This document shows, one piece after another, positions 24,285-32,068 of a stretch of 64,000 nt of DNA. The stretch is from Pseudoxanthomonas sp. SL93 (GTDB taxonomy: Bacteria; Pseudomonadota; Gammaproteobacteria; Xanthomonadales; Xanthomonadaceae). The translations under genes were made by a program, and so were the position numbers. Each line of letters begins with the position of its first letter. Positions within the stretch are counted from its first letter, which is position 1. The notes under the pieces were generated by a model that saw only the letters and a list, made by a program, of their open reading frames with translations, made no database searches and was not told the origin of the DNA. Where the stretch lies: the NCBI RefSeq assembly GCF_026625825.1, contig NZ_CP113065.1, positions 3,100,001-3,164,000 on the forward strand, written 5' to 3'.

Positions 24285-25898
24285 ATGGCCAACACCGCTG
24301 TCGATCATCATGACGATCACCACGGTCACCAGCAGGGTTTCATCGAACGGTGGTTCTTCTCCACGAACCACAAGGACATCGGTACCCTCTACCTGATCTT
24401 CAGCTTCATCATGTTCATCATCGGCGCCGCCATGTCGGTGGTCATCCGTGCGGAACTGATGGTGCCCGGCCTGCAACTGGTCAGCCCCGAGTTCTTCAAC
24501 CAGATGACCACCGTGCACGCGCTGGTCATGATCTTCGGTGGCGTGATGCCGGCGTTCGTCGGCCTGGCCAACTGGATGATTCCGCTGCAGGTGGGCGCGC
24601 CGGACATGGCGCTGCCGCGCATGAACAACTGGTCCTTCTGGATCATGCCGTTCGCCTTCACCCTGCTGCTGAGCTCGCTGTTCCTGCCGGGCGGTGCGCC
24701 GGCCGGTGGCTGGACGCTGTACCCGCCGCTGTCGCTGCAGGGCGGCTTCAACGTGGCGTTCACCATCTTCGCCATCCACATGATGGGCATCAGCTCCATC
24801 ATGGGCGCGATCAACATCATCGCAACCGTGCTGAACATGCGCGCGCCGGGCATCGACCTGCTGAAGATGCCGATCTTCTGCTGGACCTGGCTGATCACCG
24901 CGTTCCTGCTGATCGCCGTCATGCCGGTGCTGGCCGGCGCGGTGACCATGCTGCTGACCGACAAGTTCTTCGGCACCAGCTTCTTCAATGCCGCCGGCGG
25001 CGGCGACCCGGTGATGTACCAGCACATCTTCTGGTTCTTCGGTCACCCCGAGGTCTACATCATGATCCTGCCGGCGTTCGGCGTGGTGTCGGAAATCATC
25101 CCGACCTTCAGCCGCAAGCCGCTGTTCGGCTACCAGGCCATGGTGTACGCGACCGCCTCGATCGCGTTCCTGTCGTTCATCGTGTGGGCGCACCACATGT
25201 TCACGGTGGGCATGCCGCTGGGTGGCGAGATCTACTTCATGTTCGCCACCATGCTGATCGCCATCCCGACCGGCGTGAAGGTGTTCAACTGGGTCAGCAC
25301 GATGTGGAAGGGCTCGCTGAGCTTCGAGACGCCGATGCTGTGGGCGGTGGGCTTCGTCATCCTGTTCACCATCGGCGGTTTCTCCGGCCTGATGCTGGCC
25401 ATCGTGCCGGCGGACTTCCAGTACCACGACACCTATTTCGTGGTGGCGCACTTCCACTACGTGCTGGTGACCGGCGCGCTGTTCTCCATCATCGCCGCCA
25501 CCTACTACTGGTGGCCGAAGTGGACCGGCCGCATGTACAACGAGTTCTGGGGCAAGTTCCATTTCTGGTGGACCATCGTGTTCGTCAACCTGTTGTTCTT
25601 CCCGCAGCACTTCCTGGGCCTGGCCGGCATGCCGCGCCGCATCCCGGACTACAACCCGGTGTTCGCGGACTGGAACCTGATCAGCTCGATCGGCGCGTTC
25701 GGCATGTTCGCCACGCCGTTCATGATGGCCGCCATCCTGTGGGCCTCGCTGCGCAACGGTGCCAAGGCCGAGGCACGCGCCTGGGAAAACGCCAAGGGCC
25801 TGGAGTGGACCGTGCCGTCGCCGGCCCCGCACCACACGTTCACCACGCCGCCGGTCATCAAGGATGGCGACCTGGCGCACGGCGACGTGACGCACTGA
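24285..25898 (+). CDS. coxA: cytochrome c oxidase subunit I
   Basis: Catalytic subunit, 537 residues and about 12 helices, holding heme a and the heme a3/CuB site where oxygen is reduced. Ligand motifs include TVHALVMIF, WFFGHPEVYI (CuB His and the cross-linked Tyr), WAHHMFTVG (two CuB His) and VVAHFHYVL (heme ligands). The residues HPEVY with the nearby proton-channel glutamate pattern assign it to the A family (aa3 type). AAGAGATTACGCAC precedes the ATG. A His/Asp-rich N-terminal stretch (HHDDHHGH) is present. Confidence 0.98.
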   Translation: MANTAVDHHDDHHGHQQGFIERWFFSTNHKDIGTLYLIFSFIMFIIGAAMSVVIRAELMVPGLQLVSPEFFNQMTTVHALVMIFGGVMPAFVGLANWMIPLQVGAPDMALPRMNNWSFWIMPFAFTLLLSSLFLPGGAPAGGWTLYPPLSLQGGFNVAFTIFAIHMMGISSIMGAINIIATVLNMRAPGIDLLKMPIFCWTWLITAFLLIAVMPVLAGAVTMLLTDKFFGTSFFNAAGGGDPVMYQHIFWFFGHPEVYIMILPAFGVVSEIIPTFSRKPLFGYQAMVYATASIAFLSFIVWAHHMFTVGMPLGGEIYFMFATMLIAIPTGVKVFNWVSTMWKGSLSFETPMLWAVGFVILFTIGGFSGLMLAIVPADFQYHDTYFVVAHFHYVLVTGALFSIIAATYYWWPKWTGRMYNEFWGKFHFWWTIVFVNLLFFPQHFLGLAGMPRRIPDYNPVFADWNLISSIGAFGMFATPFMMAAILWASLRNGAKAEARAWENAKGLEWTVPSPAPHHTFTTPPVIKDGDLAHGDVTH

Positions 25899-25917
25899 GA
25901 CCGTTGAGCCGTACCGC

Positions 25918-26052
25918 ATGAACACCCCCGCGCTCAGCCCCGAGGAACTCGCACGCCGCCGCAAGGCGGTGCTGCGCACGGCGTGGGTGATCGGCGGCAT
26001 CGCGTTCGCGATCTTCGCGGCGTTCATCGGCCGGGCGGTGCTGAGCGCATGA
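25918..26052 (+). CDS. small single-helix membrane protein between coxA and ctaG, 44 aa
   Basis: A 45-codon frame from ATG to TGA: a charged N terminus (ELARRRKAVLRT) and one membrane helix (AWVIGGIAFAIFAAFIGRAV). Its stop overlaps the ctaG start by four bases (ATGA). A tiny protein of this size and layout, annotated as a cytochrome oxidase small assembly protein, occurs at this place in many proteobacterial cox operons. The role in assembly is inferred from position only. It is easily missed because of its length. Confidence 0.8.
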   Translation: MNTPALSPEELARRRKAVLRTAWVIGGIAFAIFAAFIGRAVLSA

Positions 26053-26624
26053 CCGCCGCGCGATCCAACTCGGCGGGCCTGTTCAAGCTGCTCGGCGTGG
26101 CGCTGGCGGTGTTCGTGCTGACGTTCTCGCTGGTGCCGCTGTACCGCATCGCCTGCGAGAAGGTCTTCGGCATCCGCCTGGAGCAGGGCCCGGGCCAGGC
26201 CGCGGTGAATGCCGCCAAGGCCAAGCGTACGGTCACCGTGCAGTTCGACGGTGGCGTGAACTCCAAGCTGCCGTGGGCGTTCCATCCGGAACAGCTGACC
26301 ATGCAGGTCGTGCCCGGCGAGCTGTACGAGGCGAAGTATTTCGCCCGCAACGACAGCACGCGCGCCATCGTCGGCAGTGCGGTGCCGTCGGTGGCCCCGG
26401 CGCAGGCGTCGGGCTACTTCACCAAGACCGAGTGCTTCTGCTTCACCGCCCAGACCCTGCAGGCCGGCGAGAGCCGCGACATGCCGGTGCGTTTCATCGT
26501 GGACGCGGACCTGCCGGAGGAAGTGAAGATCATCACCCTGTCGTATACCTTCTTCAAGAACGATGCACTGACCGCGCAGATCGGCACGGGCAATGCATCG
26601 ACCTCGCCGCTCGCGGCACCCTGA
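26049..26624 (+). CDS. ctaG: cytochrome c oxidase assembly protein CtaG/Cox11
   Basis: Delivers copper to the CuB site of subunit I. A 191-residue protein with one N-terminal membrane anchor (about 10-32, followed by PLYRIACEKVFG with a conserved Cys) and a periplasmic immunoglobulin-like domain. The copper-binding motif TECFCF gives Cys129 and Cys131. The ATG overlaps the stop of the 44-residue gene (ATGA), which decides the start over a longer open frame beginning upstream. Confidence 0.95.
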   Translation: MTAARSNSAGLFKLLGVALAVFVLTFSLVPLYRIACEKVFGIRLEQGPGQAAVNAAKAKRTVTVQFDGGVNSKLPWAFHPEQLTMQVVPGELYEAKYFARNDSTRAIVGSAVPSVAPAQASGYFTKTECFCFTAQTLQAGESRDMPVRFIVDADLPEEVKIITLSYTFFKNDALTAQIGTGNASTSPLAAP

Positions 26625-26652
26625 TCACGCCTTAGCAAACGGAAACAACGCC

Positions 26653-27531
26653 ATGGCAAATGCCCCTACGCCGGACGCCAACGTCTACTTCGTTCCCCAC
26701 AGCAGCAAGTGGCCGTTCGTGGGCTCCATCGCCATGTTCGTGACCATGGTCGGCGTGGCCAGCTGGCTCAATGACGTTTCGTGGGGCATGTGGACCTTCT
26801 ACGCCGGCGTGGTGATGCTGTGCGCGACGTTGTTCATGTGGTTCGGCGACGTGATCCGCGAGTCGGTGAGCGGCCACTACAACCGCCAGGTGGACGTGTC
26901 GTTCCGCATGGGCATGGTGTGGTTCATCTTCTCGGAAGTGATGTTCTTCGCCGCCTTCTTCGGTGCGCTGTTCTATGCCCGCACGCTGGCGTTGCCGTGG
27001 CTGGGTGGTGAAGGCGACGGCGTGATGACCAACAGCCTGCTGTGGGAAGGCTTCAGCGCCGCATGGCCGAGCGCGGGCCCGGGCCAGGTGGGCGGCCAGT
27101 TCCAGACCATCCCCGCGTGGGGCCTGCCGCTGCTCAACACGTTGATCCTGTTGACCTCGGGCGTCACCATCACCATCGCGCACCACGCGCTGAAGGCGGG
27201 CAACCGCAAGCAGCTGCTGATCTGGCTGGGCGCCACGGTGCTGCTGGGCTGCGTGTTCCTGTTCTACCAGGCGGAGGAATACGTCCACGCCTACAAGGAG
27301 CTGAACCTGACGCTGGGTTCGGGCATCTACGGTTCGACCTTCTTCATGCTGACCGGCTTCCACGGCCTGCACGTGACGCTGGGCACCATCATGCTGGCGA
27401 TCATCTGGTTCCGTTGCGCCAAGGGCCACTTCACCAAGGACAACCACTTTGGCTTCGAAGCCGTGGCGTGGTACTGGCACTTCGTGGACGTGGTGTGGCT
27501 GGGCCTGTTCCTGTTCGTCTACGTGCTGTAA
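26653..27531 (+). CDS. coxC: cytochrome c oxidase subunit III
   Basis: A 292-residue, seven-helix subunit that stabilises subunit I and its proton uptake. Typical stretches are FSEVMFFAAFFGALFY, FQAEEY-like FYQAEEYVHA, GSTFFMLTGFHGLHV and the C-terminal AVAWYWHFVDVVWLGLF. ATG preceded by GGAAACAACGCC. The open frame extends upstream into the ctaG end but only this start fits. A strong terminator follows. Confidence 0.97.
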   Translation: MANAPTPDANVYFVPHSSKWPFVGSIAMFVTMVGVASWLNDVSWGMWTFYAGVVMLCATLFMWFGDVIRESVSGHYNRQVDVSFRMGMVWFIFSEVMFFAAFFGALFYARTLALPWLGGEGDGVMTNSLLWEGFSAAWPSAGPGQVGGQFQTIPAWGLPLLNTLILLTSGVTITIAHHALKAGNRKQLLIWLGATVLLGCVFLFYQAEEYVHAYKELNLTLGSGIYGSTFFMLTGFHGLHVTLGTIMLAIIWFRCAKGHFTKDNHFGFEAVAWYWHFVDVVWLGLFLFVYVL

Positions 27532-27548
27532 GCGCGCGACAGAAAGAC

Positions 27549-27583
27549 AAAGAAAGGGCCGGCAATGCCGGCCCTTTCTTTTT
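27549..27583 (+). terminator. rho-independent terminator after coxC
   Basis: A 15-base-pair stem AAAGAAAGGGCCGGC/GCCGGCCCTTTCTTT with an AAT loop and T-rich end, 18 bases after the stop. Its symmetric A/T ends should also serve the convergent DUF2909 gene. Confidence 0.93.
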
Positions 27584-27636
27584 GCCTGCGGCGAGCCACC
27601 GCGGTTGGCCCGGGCGGCTGCGGGGGCGACAATGCG

Positions 27637-27858
27637 TCAGCCGGGATTGACGCCGTGCGGCTGGATCCACCCCATCTTGATCGACAGCGCGATGATCAGG
27701 ATCAGCAGCACGGACAGTGCGATCCGGCGCGTCAGTGCATTCACCGTGCGCTTGCTTTCGCCCTTGTCCACCAACAGGTAGTACAGGCCGGCCCCCAGGT
27801 TCCACAGGATCAGAACGAGGAAAGCGATGACCAGCAGTGTTTTGAGCGAATCGTTCAT
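27637..27858 (-). CDS. twin transmembrane protein, DUF2909-like
   Basis: A 73-residue protein with two membrane helices (about residues 7-30 and 46-63) joined by a short basic loop (DKGESKRTVNALTRR). This layout and its place inside a cox locus on the opposite strand match DUF2909 (twin transmembrane) proteins. Function unknown; a link to oxidase assembly is inference from context. GAGGACGCC precedes the ATG. The open frame runs far upstream but only this part makes sense. Confidence 0.8.
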   Translation of the reverse strand: MNDSLKTLLVIAFLVLILWNLGAGLYYLLVDKGESKRTVNALTRRIALSVLLILIIALSIKMGWIQPHGVNPG

Positions 27859-27951
27859 GGCGTCCTCGGTGGGGCCTGGCGGTGATGCAGTGCCGCCATT
27901 ATCGCAGCGTCGCCGTGAGGACGTGCCCGGTGCGACAAAAGGACGCAGGGC

Positions 27952-28689
27952 ATGAGCCGCCGGCGTATGCCGCTGGCGCTGGGGTGGACGCTGGCGGTCC
28001 TGGCCATGGTGCTGTTCTGCAGCCTGGGCACGTGGCAGTGGGGCCGGGCCAAGCAGAAGGAAGCGATGCTGGCCGCCACCCGCCAGGTGTTGGACCAGCG
28101 CAATCCGGTGCCGCTGGCGGCCGCGGCTGATACGGCGCGCGCGCGCGACTATGACTGGGCGGCCGGCGATGGCGAATTCCTCGCCGGCCCCGCCGTGCTG
28201 CTGGACAACCAGACCCGCGAACGGCGTTCCGGCGTCCGCGTCTATCGCGTATTCCGGCCCGCCGCGGGCGGGACGCCGTTGCTGGTGGAGCTCGGTTGGC
28301 TGCCCCTGCCGGGCGACCGGCGCCTGCCTGCCATCGCGACGCCGGCGGGAACGCAGCGCGTCGCCGGCCTGCTGGTGCCGCCACCTGCGGGCGGCATCGC
28401 AGGTCCCGGCATCGCGCCGCAGCCCAACGGCGACCTGCTCGTGATCGGCATGCAGGCCGAGACGCTGGGCGAAGCGCTGGCCTTGCCGGTGTTGGCGCCG
28501 CGCGTCCTCAAGCTGGATCCGGCACTGCCGCTGGGGTATCCGCGCGATCTGGACATCCTGCCCAACACGCTCCCGCCCGAGCGCCACGTCGGGTACGCGG
28601 TGCAATGGTTCGCGCTGGCCCTGGCGATGCTGGTGATGGCGCTGGTGCTGACCTGGCATTCGCGCCGGAAGACACGACAGGGGCATTGA
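27952..28689 (+). CDS. SURF1 family cytochrome oxidase assembly protein
   Basis: A 245-residue protein with a helix at each end (about 10-28 and 215-235) and a periplasmic domain between, the standard SURF1 plan. Signatures are LGTWQWGRAKQKE near the start, PLLVELGWLPLP (usually VNRGWVP) in the middle and HVGYAVQWFALAL at the end. SURF1 proteins help place heme A in subunit I. AGGACGCAGGGC upstream of the ATG. Starts a second rightward unit with the Sco-like gene, ctaA and ctaB. Confidence 0.92.
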   Translation: MSRRRMPLALGWTLAVLAMVLFCSLGTWQWGRAKQKEAMLAATRQVLDQRNPVPLAAAADTARARDYDWAAGDGEFLAGPAVLLDNQTRERRSGVRVYRVFRPAAGGTPLLVELGWLPLPGDRRLPAIATPAGTQRVAGLLVPPPAGGIAGPGIAPQPNGDLLVIGMQAETLGEALALPVLAPRVLKLDPALPLGYPRDLDILPNTLPPERHVGYAVQWFALALAMLVMALVLTWHSRRKTRQGH

Positions 28690-28715
28690 ACGCCCAGCCG
28701 TGAGAAAATGACGGC

Positions 28716-29288
28716 ATGGACCCAAAATCTTTCGATCCCGCCCAGCGGCGTCGCGGGCGGTGGATGCTGGTCGGCTTGTTCGCCCTGTTCTTCGGCACCG
28801 TCTTCGGCGCCGGCGTTCTGCGCTTCGCCGGCTGGCAGCCTGCCGCCCACAAGAACCATGGCGTGATGCTGCAACCGCCCGCGGATGCGCGCGCCATCGT
28901 GCCGCAACTGGAAGACGGCAGCCCGTATGCCTGGAATCCCGGCGAACGCACTTGGCGCATCGTGGTGGCGCCGCCAGCCGGCTGCGCCACGCCCTGCCTG
29001 AAGATGGCGCAGGACCTGGACAAGGTCTGGCAGTTGTTCGGCCACAACGCCGACAAGGTCGAGATCCTCTGGATCGGGCCCTATCCCGATGGCGCTCCGC
29101 GTCCGGCGTCGCTGCGCCTCGTGCGCGCCGATTCGCCGTTGCGCGCGGCGTTGCCGCAGCTGGACGATCCCGCCGGCATGCCGGTGTACGTGGTCGATCC
29201 GCACGGTTTCGTGATCCTGCGCTACGCCCCGGGTTTCGACCTGGGTGGCCTGCGCACGGACGTATCCAAACTCCTGAAGCTCATCTGA
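28716..29288 (+). CDS. membrane-anchored Sco-like protein with CxxxC
   Basis: A 190-residue protein with one N-terminal helix (about 15-35) and a periplasmic thioredoxin-like domain. PPAGCATPCLKM gives a CxxxC pair of the kind that binds copper in Sco1/SenC, and GMPVYVVDPHGFVILRY near the end recalls the Sco 'DPxG' region. Overall it is more divergent than true Sco proteins, and the usual downstream copper-ligand His is not obvious. Placed between SURF1 and ctaA, so a role in CuA insertion or thiol reduction is likely but unproven. Confidence 0.8.
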   Translation: MDPKSFDPAQRRRGRWMLVGLFALFFGTVFGAGVLRFAGWQPAAHKNHGVMLQPPADARAIVPQLEDGSPYAWNPGERTWRIVVAPPAGCATPCLKMAQDLDKVWQLFGHNADKVEILWIGPYPDGAPRPASLRLVRADSPLRAALPQLDDPAGMPVYVVDPHGFVILRYAPGFDLGGLRTDVSKLLKLI

Positions 29289-29310
29289 GCTTCCCGCCCG
29301 ACATGACGCA

Positions 29311-30471
29311 ATGAATGCCACTGCCCGCTCCGTGAATTCCCGCCCTGCCGTCCACAGGCACTTCCATCGAATCGCCTGGCTGGCTGTCGCGTTGACGTTG
29401 TGCGTGGTGGTGTTCGGCGCATTCGTGCGCCTGTCCGATGCCGGGCTGAGCTGCCCGGACTGGCCGACCTGCTACGGGCGTGCGGCGTGGCCCAAGGCGA
29501 TGGACGAAGCGGCCGCGCACGTGGCCAGCGACATCCGTCCGTTTGAAACGCACAAGGCGTGGCGCGAACAGGTGCACCGCCACATCGCGGCCGCGCTGGG
29601 CGTGCTGGTGCTGGTGCTGGCCCTGCTCGCCGCGCGCCGGCGCCGCTGGGGCATCGCACAGATCCTGGTGGCGGCGGGGCTGGTCGCCGCGGCGATACCG
29701 CTGTACATGCAGGGGCAGCACGTCGCGGCGTCGCTGCTCGCGATCCTGGGCGAAGCGGTGCTGTTGTTCGCAGCCCTGCGCTGGTCGAACCTGGATCTTG
29801 CCCGCGCGGCTGCATTGACGCTGGCGGTGATCATCTTCCAGGCGTTGCTGGGCATGTGGACCGTGACGTGGCTGCTGAAGCCCATCGTGGTGATGGGCCA
29901 CCTGGTGGGCGGCCTGACGACGTTCTCGTTGCTGGTATGGATGGCGTGGCGTGCCACCGACCGACCCATCACGCTGGCAGACGCGATCACGTTGCGTCGC
30001 TGGCTGATCGGCGGCCTGGTGTTGCTGGGCGCGCAGATCGCGCTGGGCGGTTGGGTCAGCGCGAACTATGCGGCGCTCGCCTGCGGGCTGGATTTCCCCA
30101 AGTGCGTGGGGCAGTGGTGGCCGCCCGCGGACTTCCGCGAAGGCTTCGTGCTGTGGCGCGGCATCGGCGTGGACTATGAGGGTGGCGTGCTGGACGGCGC
30201 CTCGCGCATCGCCATCCAGATGACCCACCGCATCGTCGCGGTGGTGCTGGCGCTGTACCTGCTGGCGCTGGCGCTGCGGCTGTTCCGCACGCCGGGCATG
30301 CGCAGCTGGGCGGTGACGCTGGTGGTGCTGGTGTCGGCGCAGGTCACGCTGGGCATCCTCAACGTCAAGCTCAACCTGCCGTTGCCGGTGGCCGTGGGCC
30401 ACAACGCGGGTGCCGTGCTGCTGCTCTTCACCGTGGTCTCGTTGCTGGCGCGCCTGCGCCGACCGGACTGA
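29311..30471 (+). CDS. ctaA: heme A synthase, COX15/CtaA family
   Basis: Oxidises the C8 methyl of heme O to a formyl group, giving heme A for coxA. A 386-residue protein with about eight helices in two similar halves. Recognisable parts are [52 protein letters not shown] and [12 protein letters not shown], which carry the four heme-ligand His residues. It ends two bases before ctaB. Confidence 0.95.
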   Translation: MNATARSVNSRPAVHRHFHRIAWLAVALTLCVVVFGAFVRLSDAGLSCPDWPTCYGRAAWPKAMDEAAAHVASDIRPFETHKAWREQVHRHIAAALGVLVLVLALLAARRRRWGIAQILVAAGLVAAAIPLYMQGQHVAASLLAILGEAVLLFAALRWSNLDLARAAALTLAVIIFQALLGMWTVTWLLKPIVVMGHLVGGLTTFSLLVWMAWRATDRPITLADAITLRRWLIGGLVLLGAQIALGGWVSANYAALACGLDFPKCVGQWWPPADFREGFVLWRGIGVDYEGGVLDGASRIAIQMTHRIVAVVLALYLLALALRLFRTPGMRSWAVTLVVLVSAQVTLGILNVKLNLPLPVAVGHNAGAVLLLFTVVSLLARLRRPD

Positions 30472-30473
30472 CC

Positions 30474-31412
30474 ATGTCGCTCGCGATCCGGCAGTACTGG
30501 GACCTGACCAAGCCGCGCGTGGTGGCGCTGATCGTGTTCACCGCGATCGTCGGCATGTTCCTCGCCATCGACGGGCTGCCCGATGCCACGCAGCTGGTGC
30601 GCGGCGCGCTGGGCTTCCTGGGCATCTGGCTGGCCGCCTCCAGCGCTGCCGCCATCAACCAGCTGCTGGATTCTCGCATCGACGCGAAGATGGCGCGCAC
30701 GTCGTGGCGTCCGCTGGTGCAGGGGCAGCTGAAGCCATGGCAGGCGCTGGTGTTCGCGCTGGTGCTGGCGGCCATCTCGATGGCGGTGCTGGTGCTGTGG
30801 GTCAATACCATCACCGCTGTCCTGACGTTCGCCTCGCTGATCGGCTATGCGGTGATCTACACCGTGTTCCTCAAGCGCGCCACGCCGCAGAACATCGTCA
30901 TCGGCGGCATCGCCGGCGCCGCACCGCCACTGCTGGGCTGGGCCACGATGACCGGCATGCAGGGCGAGTGGGACTGGCCGCATGCATTGCTGCTGGTGCT
31001 GATCATCTTCGTGTGGACGCCGCCGCACTTCTGGGCGCTGGCGATCTTCCGCCGCGAGGACTATGCGCGCGCGCTGGTGCCCATGCTGCCGGTGACGCAC
31101 GGCGTGACCTACACGCGCTGGCAGATCCTGTTCTACACGGTGCTGCTGGTGGAAGTGACGGTGTTGCCGGTGGTGTTCGGCATGAGCGGGCTGTTCTACC
31201 TGGGCGGCGCGCTGGTGCTGGGGGCGGTGTTCCTCTGGTATGCATGGCGCCTGCTGGACCCGCCGGACGAATTCTTCGCCATGCGCGTGTTCAACTACTC
31301 CATCGTCTACCTGATGGCGTTGTTCGCCTTCCTGCTGGTGGATCACTGGGTGATGCCGCTGTTGCGGCCCGTGGCGTCGGCTGCCGGTATTGAATTTGTG
31401 CCAGCGGGGTGA
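30474..31412 (+). CDS. ctaB: protoheme IX farnesyltransferase (heme O synthase)
   Basis: Adds a farnesyl group to protoheme to make heme O, the substrate of CtaA. A 312-residue UbiA-type prenyltransferase with about nine helices. The Asp-rich prenyl-diphosphate site is [20 protein letters not shown], and the conserved [11 protein letters not shown] lies in the second half. It follows ctaA by two bases. A GTAG-type REP pair begins eight bases after its stop. Confidence 0.96.
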   Translation: MSLAIRQYWDLTKPRVVALIVFTAIVGMFLAIDGLPDATQLVRGALGFLGIWLAASSAAAINQLLDSRIDAKMARTSWRPLVQGQLKPWQALVFALVLAAISMAVLVLWVNTITAVLTFASLIGYAVIYTVFLKRATPQNIVIGGIAGAAPPLLGWATMTGMQGEWDWPHALLLVLIIFVWTPPHFWALAIFRREDYARALVPMLPVTHGVTYTRWQILFYTVLLVEVTVLPVVFGMSGLFYLGGALVLGAVFLWYAWRLLDPPDEFFAMRVFNYSIVYLMALFAFLLVDHWVMPLLRPVASAAGIEFVPAG

Positions 31413-31420
31413 TCCCGCTG

Positions 31421-31561
31421 TTGTAGGAGCGACGTCAGTCGCGACCGTGTGCCACCGACATGCATTGCAGCGGCGACGTGCATTGTCTCGCAGCGTCCGT
31501 CGGTAGGGTATGGGTTACACGCGACTCTGTTTGCGCGGTCGCGACCCACGTCGCTCCTACA
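31421..31561. repeat. GTAG-type REP pair, inverted (second copy)
   Basis: TTGTAGGAGCGACGT..GTCGCGACCG at 31421-31447 and its inverse at 31535-31561, nearly identical to the pair at 6272-6412, with the same separation (arm start to arm end 141 bases in both). The right-hand GTAG supplies the TAG stop codon of the adjacent phosphatase gene. It lies between convergent genes. Confidence 0.85.
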
Positions 31562-32057
31562 ACGGCTTGGCTGCGTCCGGCCCGCCCAACTTCTCCACCA
31601 CGACGGGCTCCAGCGTTTTCAGTCCTGCCTTGCGACCTATTTCCAGCGCTTCCTCGCGAGGGACCCCGCGCGCTGCGGCATCCATCGCCAGCAACGCACC
31701 GACGCGGTTGCCCGACGCGCAGTGCAGCAGCACGTCGCCCTGCTGTGCCTCCAGCAGGTCGCCCAGCGCTTTCGCATTCGCCGGCGTGATGTCGTCCTTG
31801 CCGGCGATCGGCAGCGCGATGTAGTTCATGCCCAGGCGGTGCGCTTCGGTCGCTTCGTCGTAGCCGCGTTCTTCCTGCGCGCCGCGCAGATCGATGACCG
31901 TACGCACGCCCTGCCCCTGCAGTCGTGCAAGGTCTTCCAGCGAGGGCTGGCCACCGGTATGCAGACTGGTGCGGGGCTGGCTGAATTCCGCCGCGAAGAG
32001 GGTGATGGGCGTGCTGCACAGCAGTAGGGTGAACAGACAACGCAGGATCGACTTCAT
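31557..32057 (-). CDS. DSP/DUF442-like protein phosphatase, exported
   Basis: A 166-residue protein with a signal peptide (about 1-22) and a dual-specificity-phosphatase-like fold. TVIDLRGAQEE is the usual P-loop partner strand and LLHCASGNRVGALLA the phosphate loop. The loop is Cys113 followed by four residues and Arg118, one shorter than the classic Cys-x5-Arg, as in DUF442/beta-lactamase-hydrolase-like relatives. Substrate unknown. GAGGAGCGCC precedes the ATG; it lies 11 bases after dnaG and is probably cotranscribed. Its TAG stop comes from a REP element. Confidence 0.85.
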   Translation of the reverse strand: MKSILRCLFTLLLCSTPITLFAAEFSQPRTSLHTGGQPSLEDLARLQGQGVRTVIDLRGAQEERGYDEATEAHRLGMNYIALPIAGKDDITPANAKALGDLLEAQQGDVLLHCASGNRVGALLAMDAAARGVPREEALEIGRKAGLKTLEPVVVEKLGGPDAAKPL

Positions 32058-32068
32058 GATGGCGCTCC

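Noticed and set aside
24012-26285. 757-codon minus frame rich in His/Gln/Arg
   Set aside because: Antisense to coxB, coxA and ctaG, whose motifs are unmistakable.
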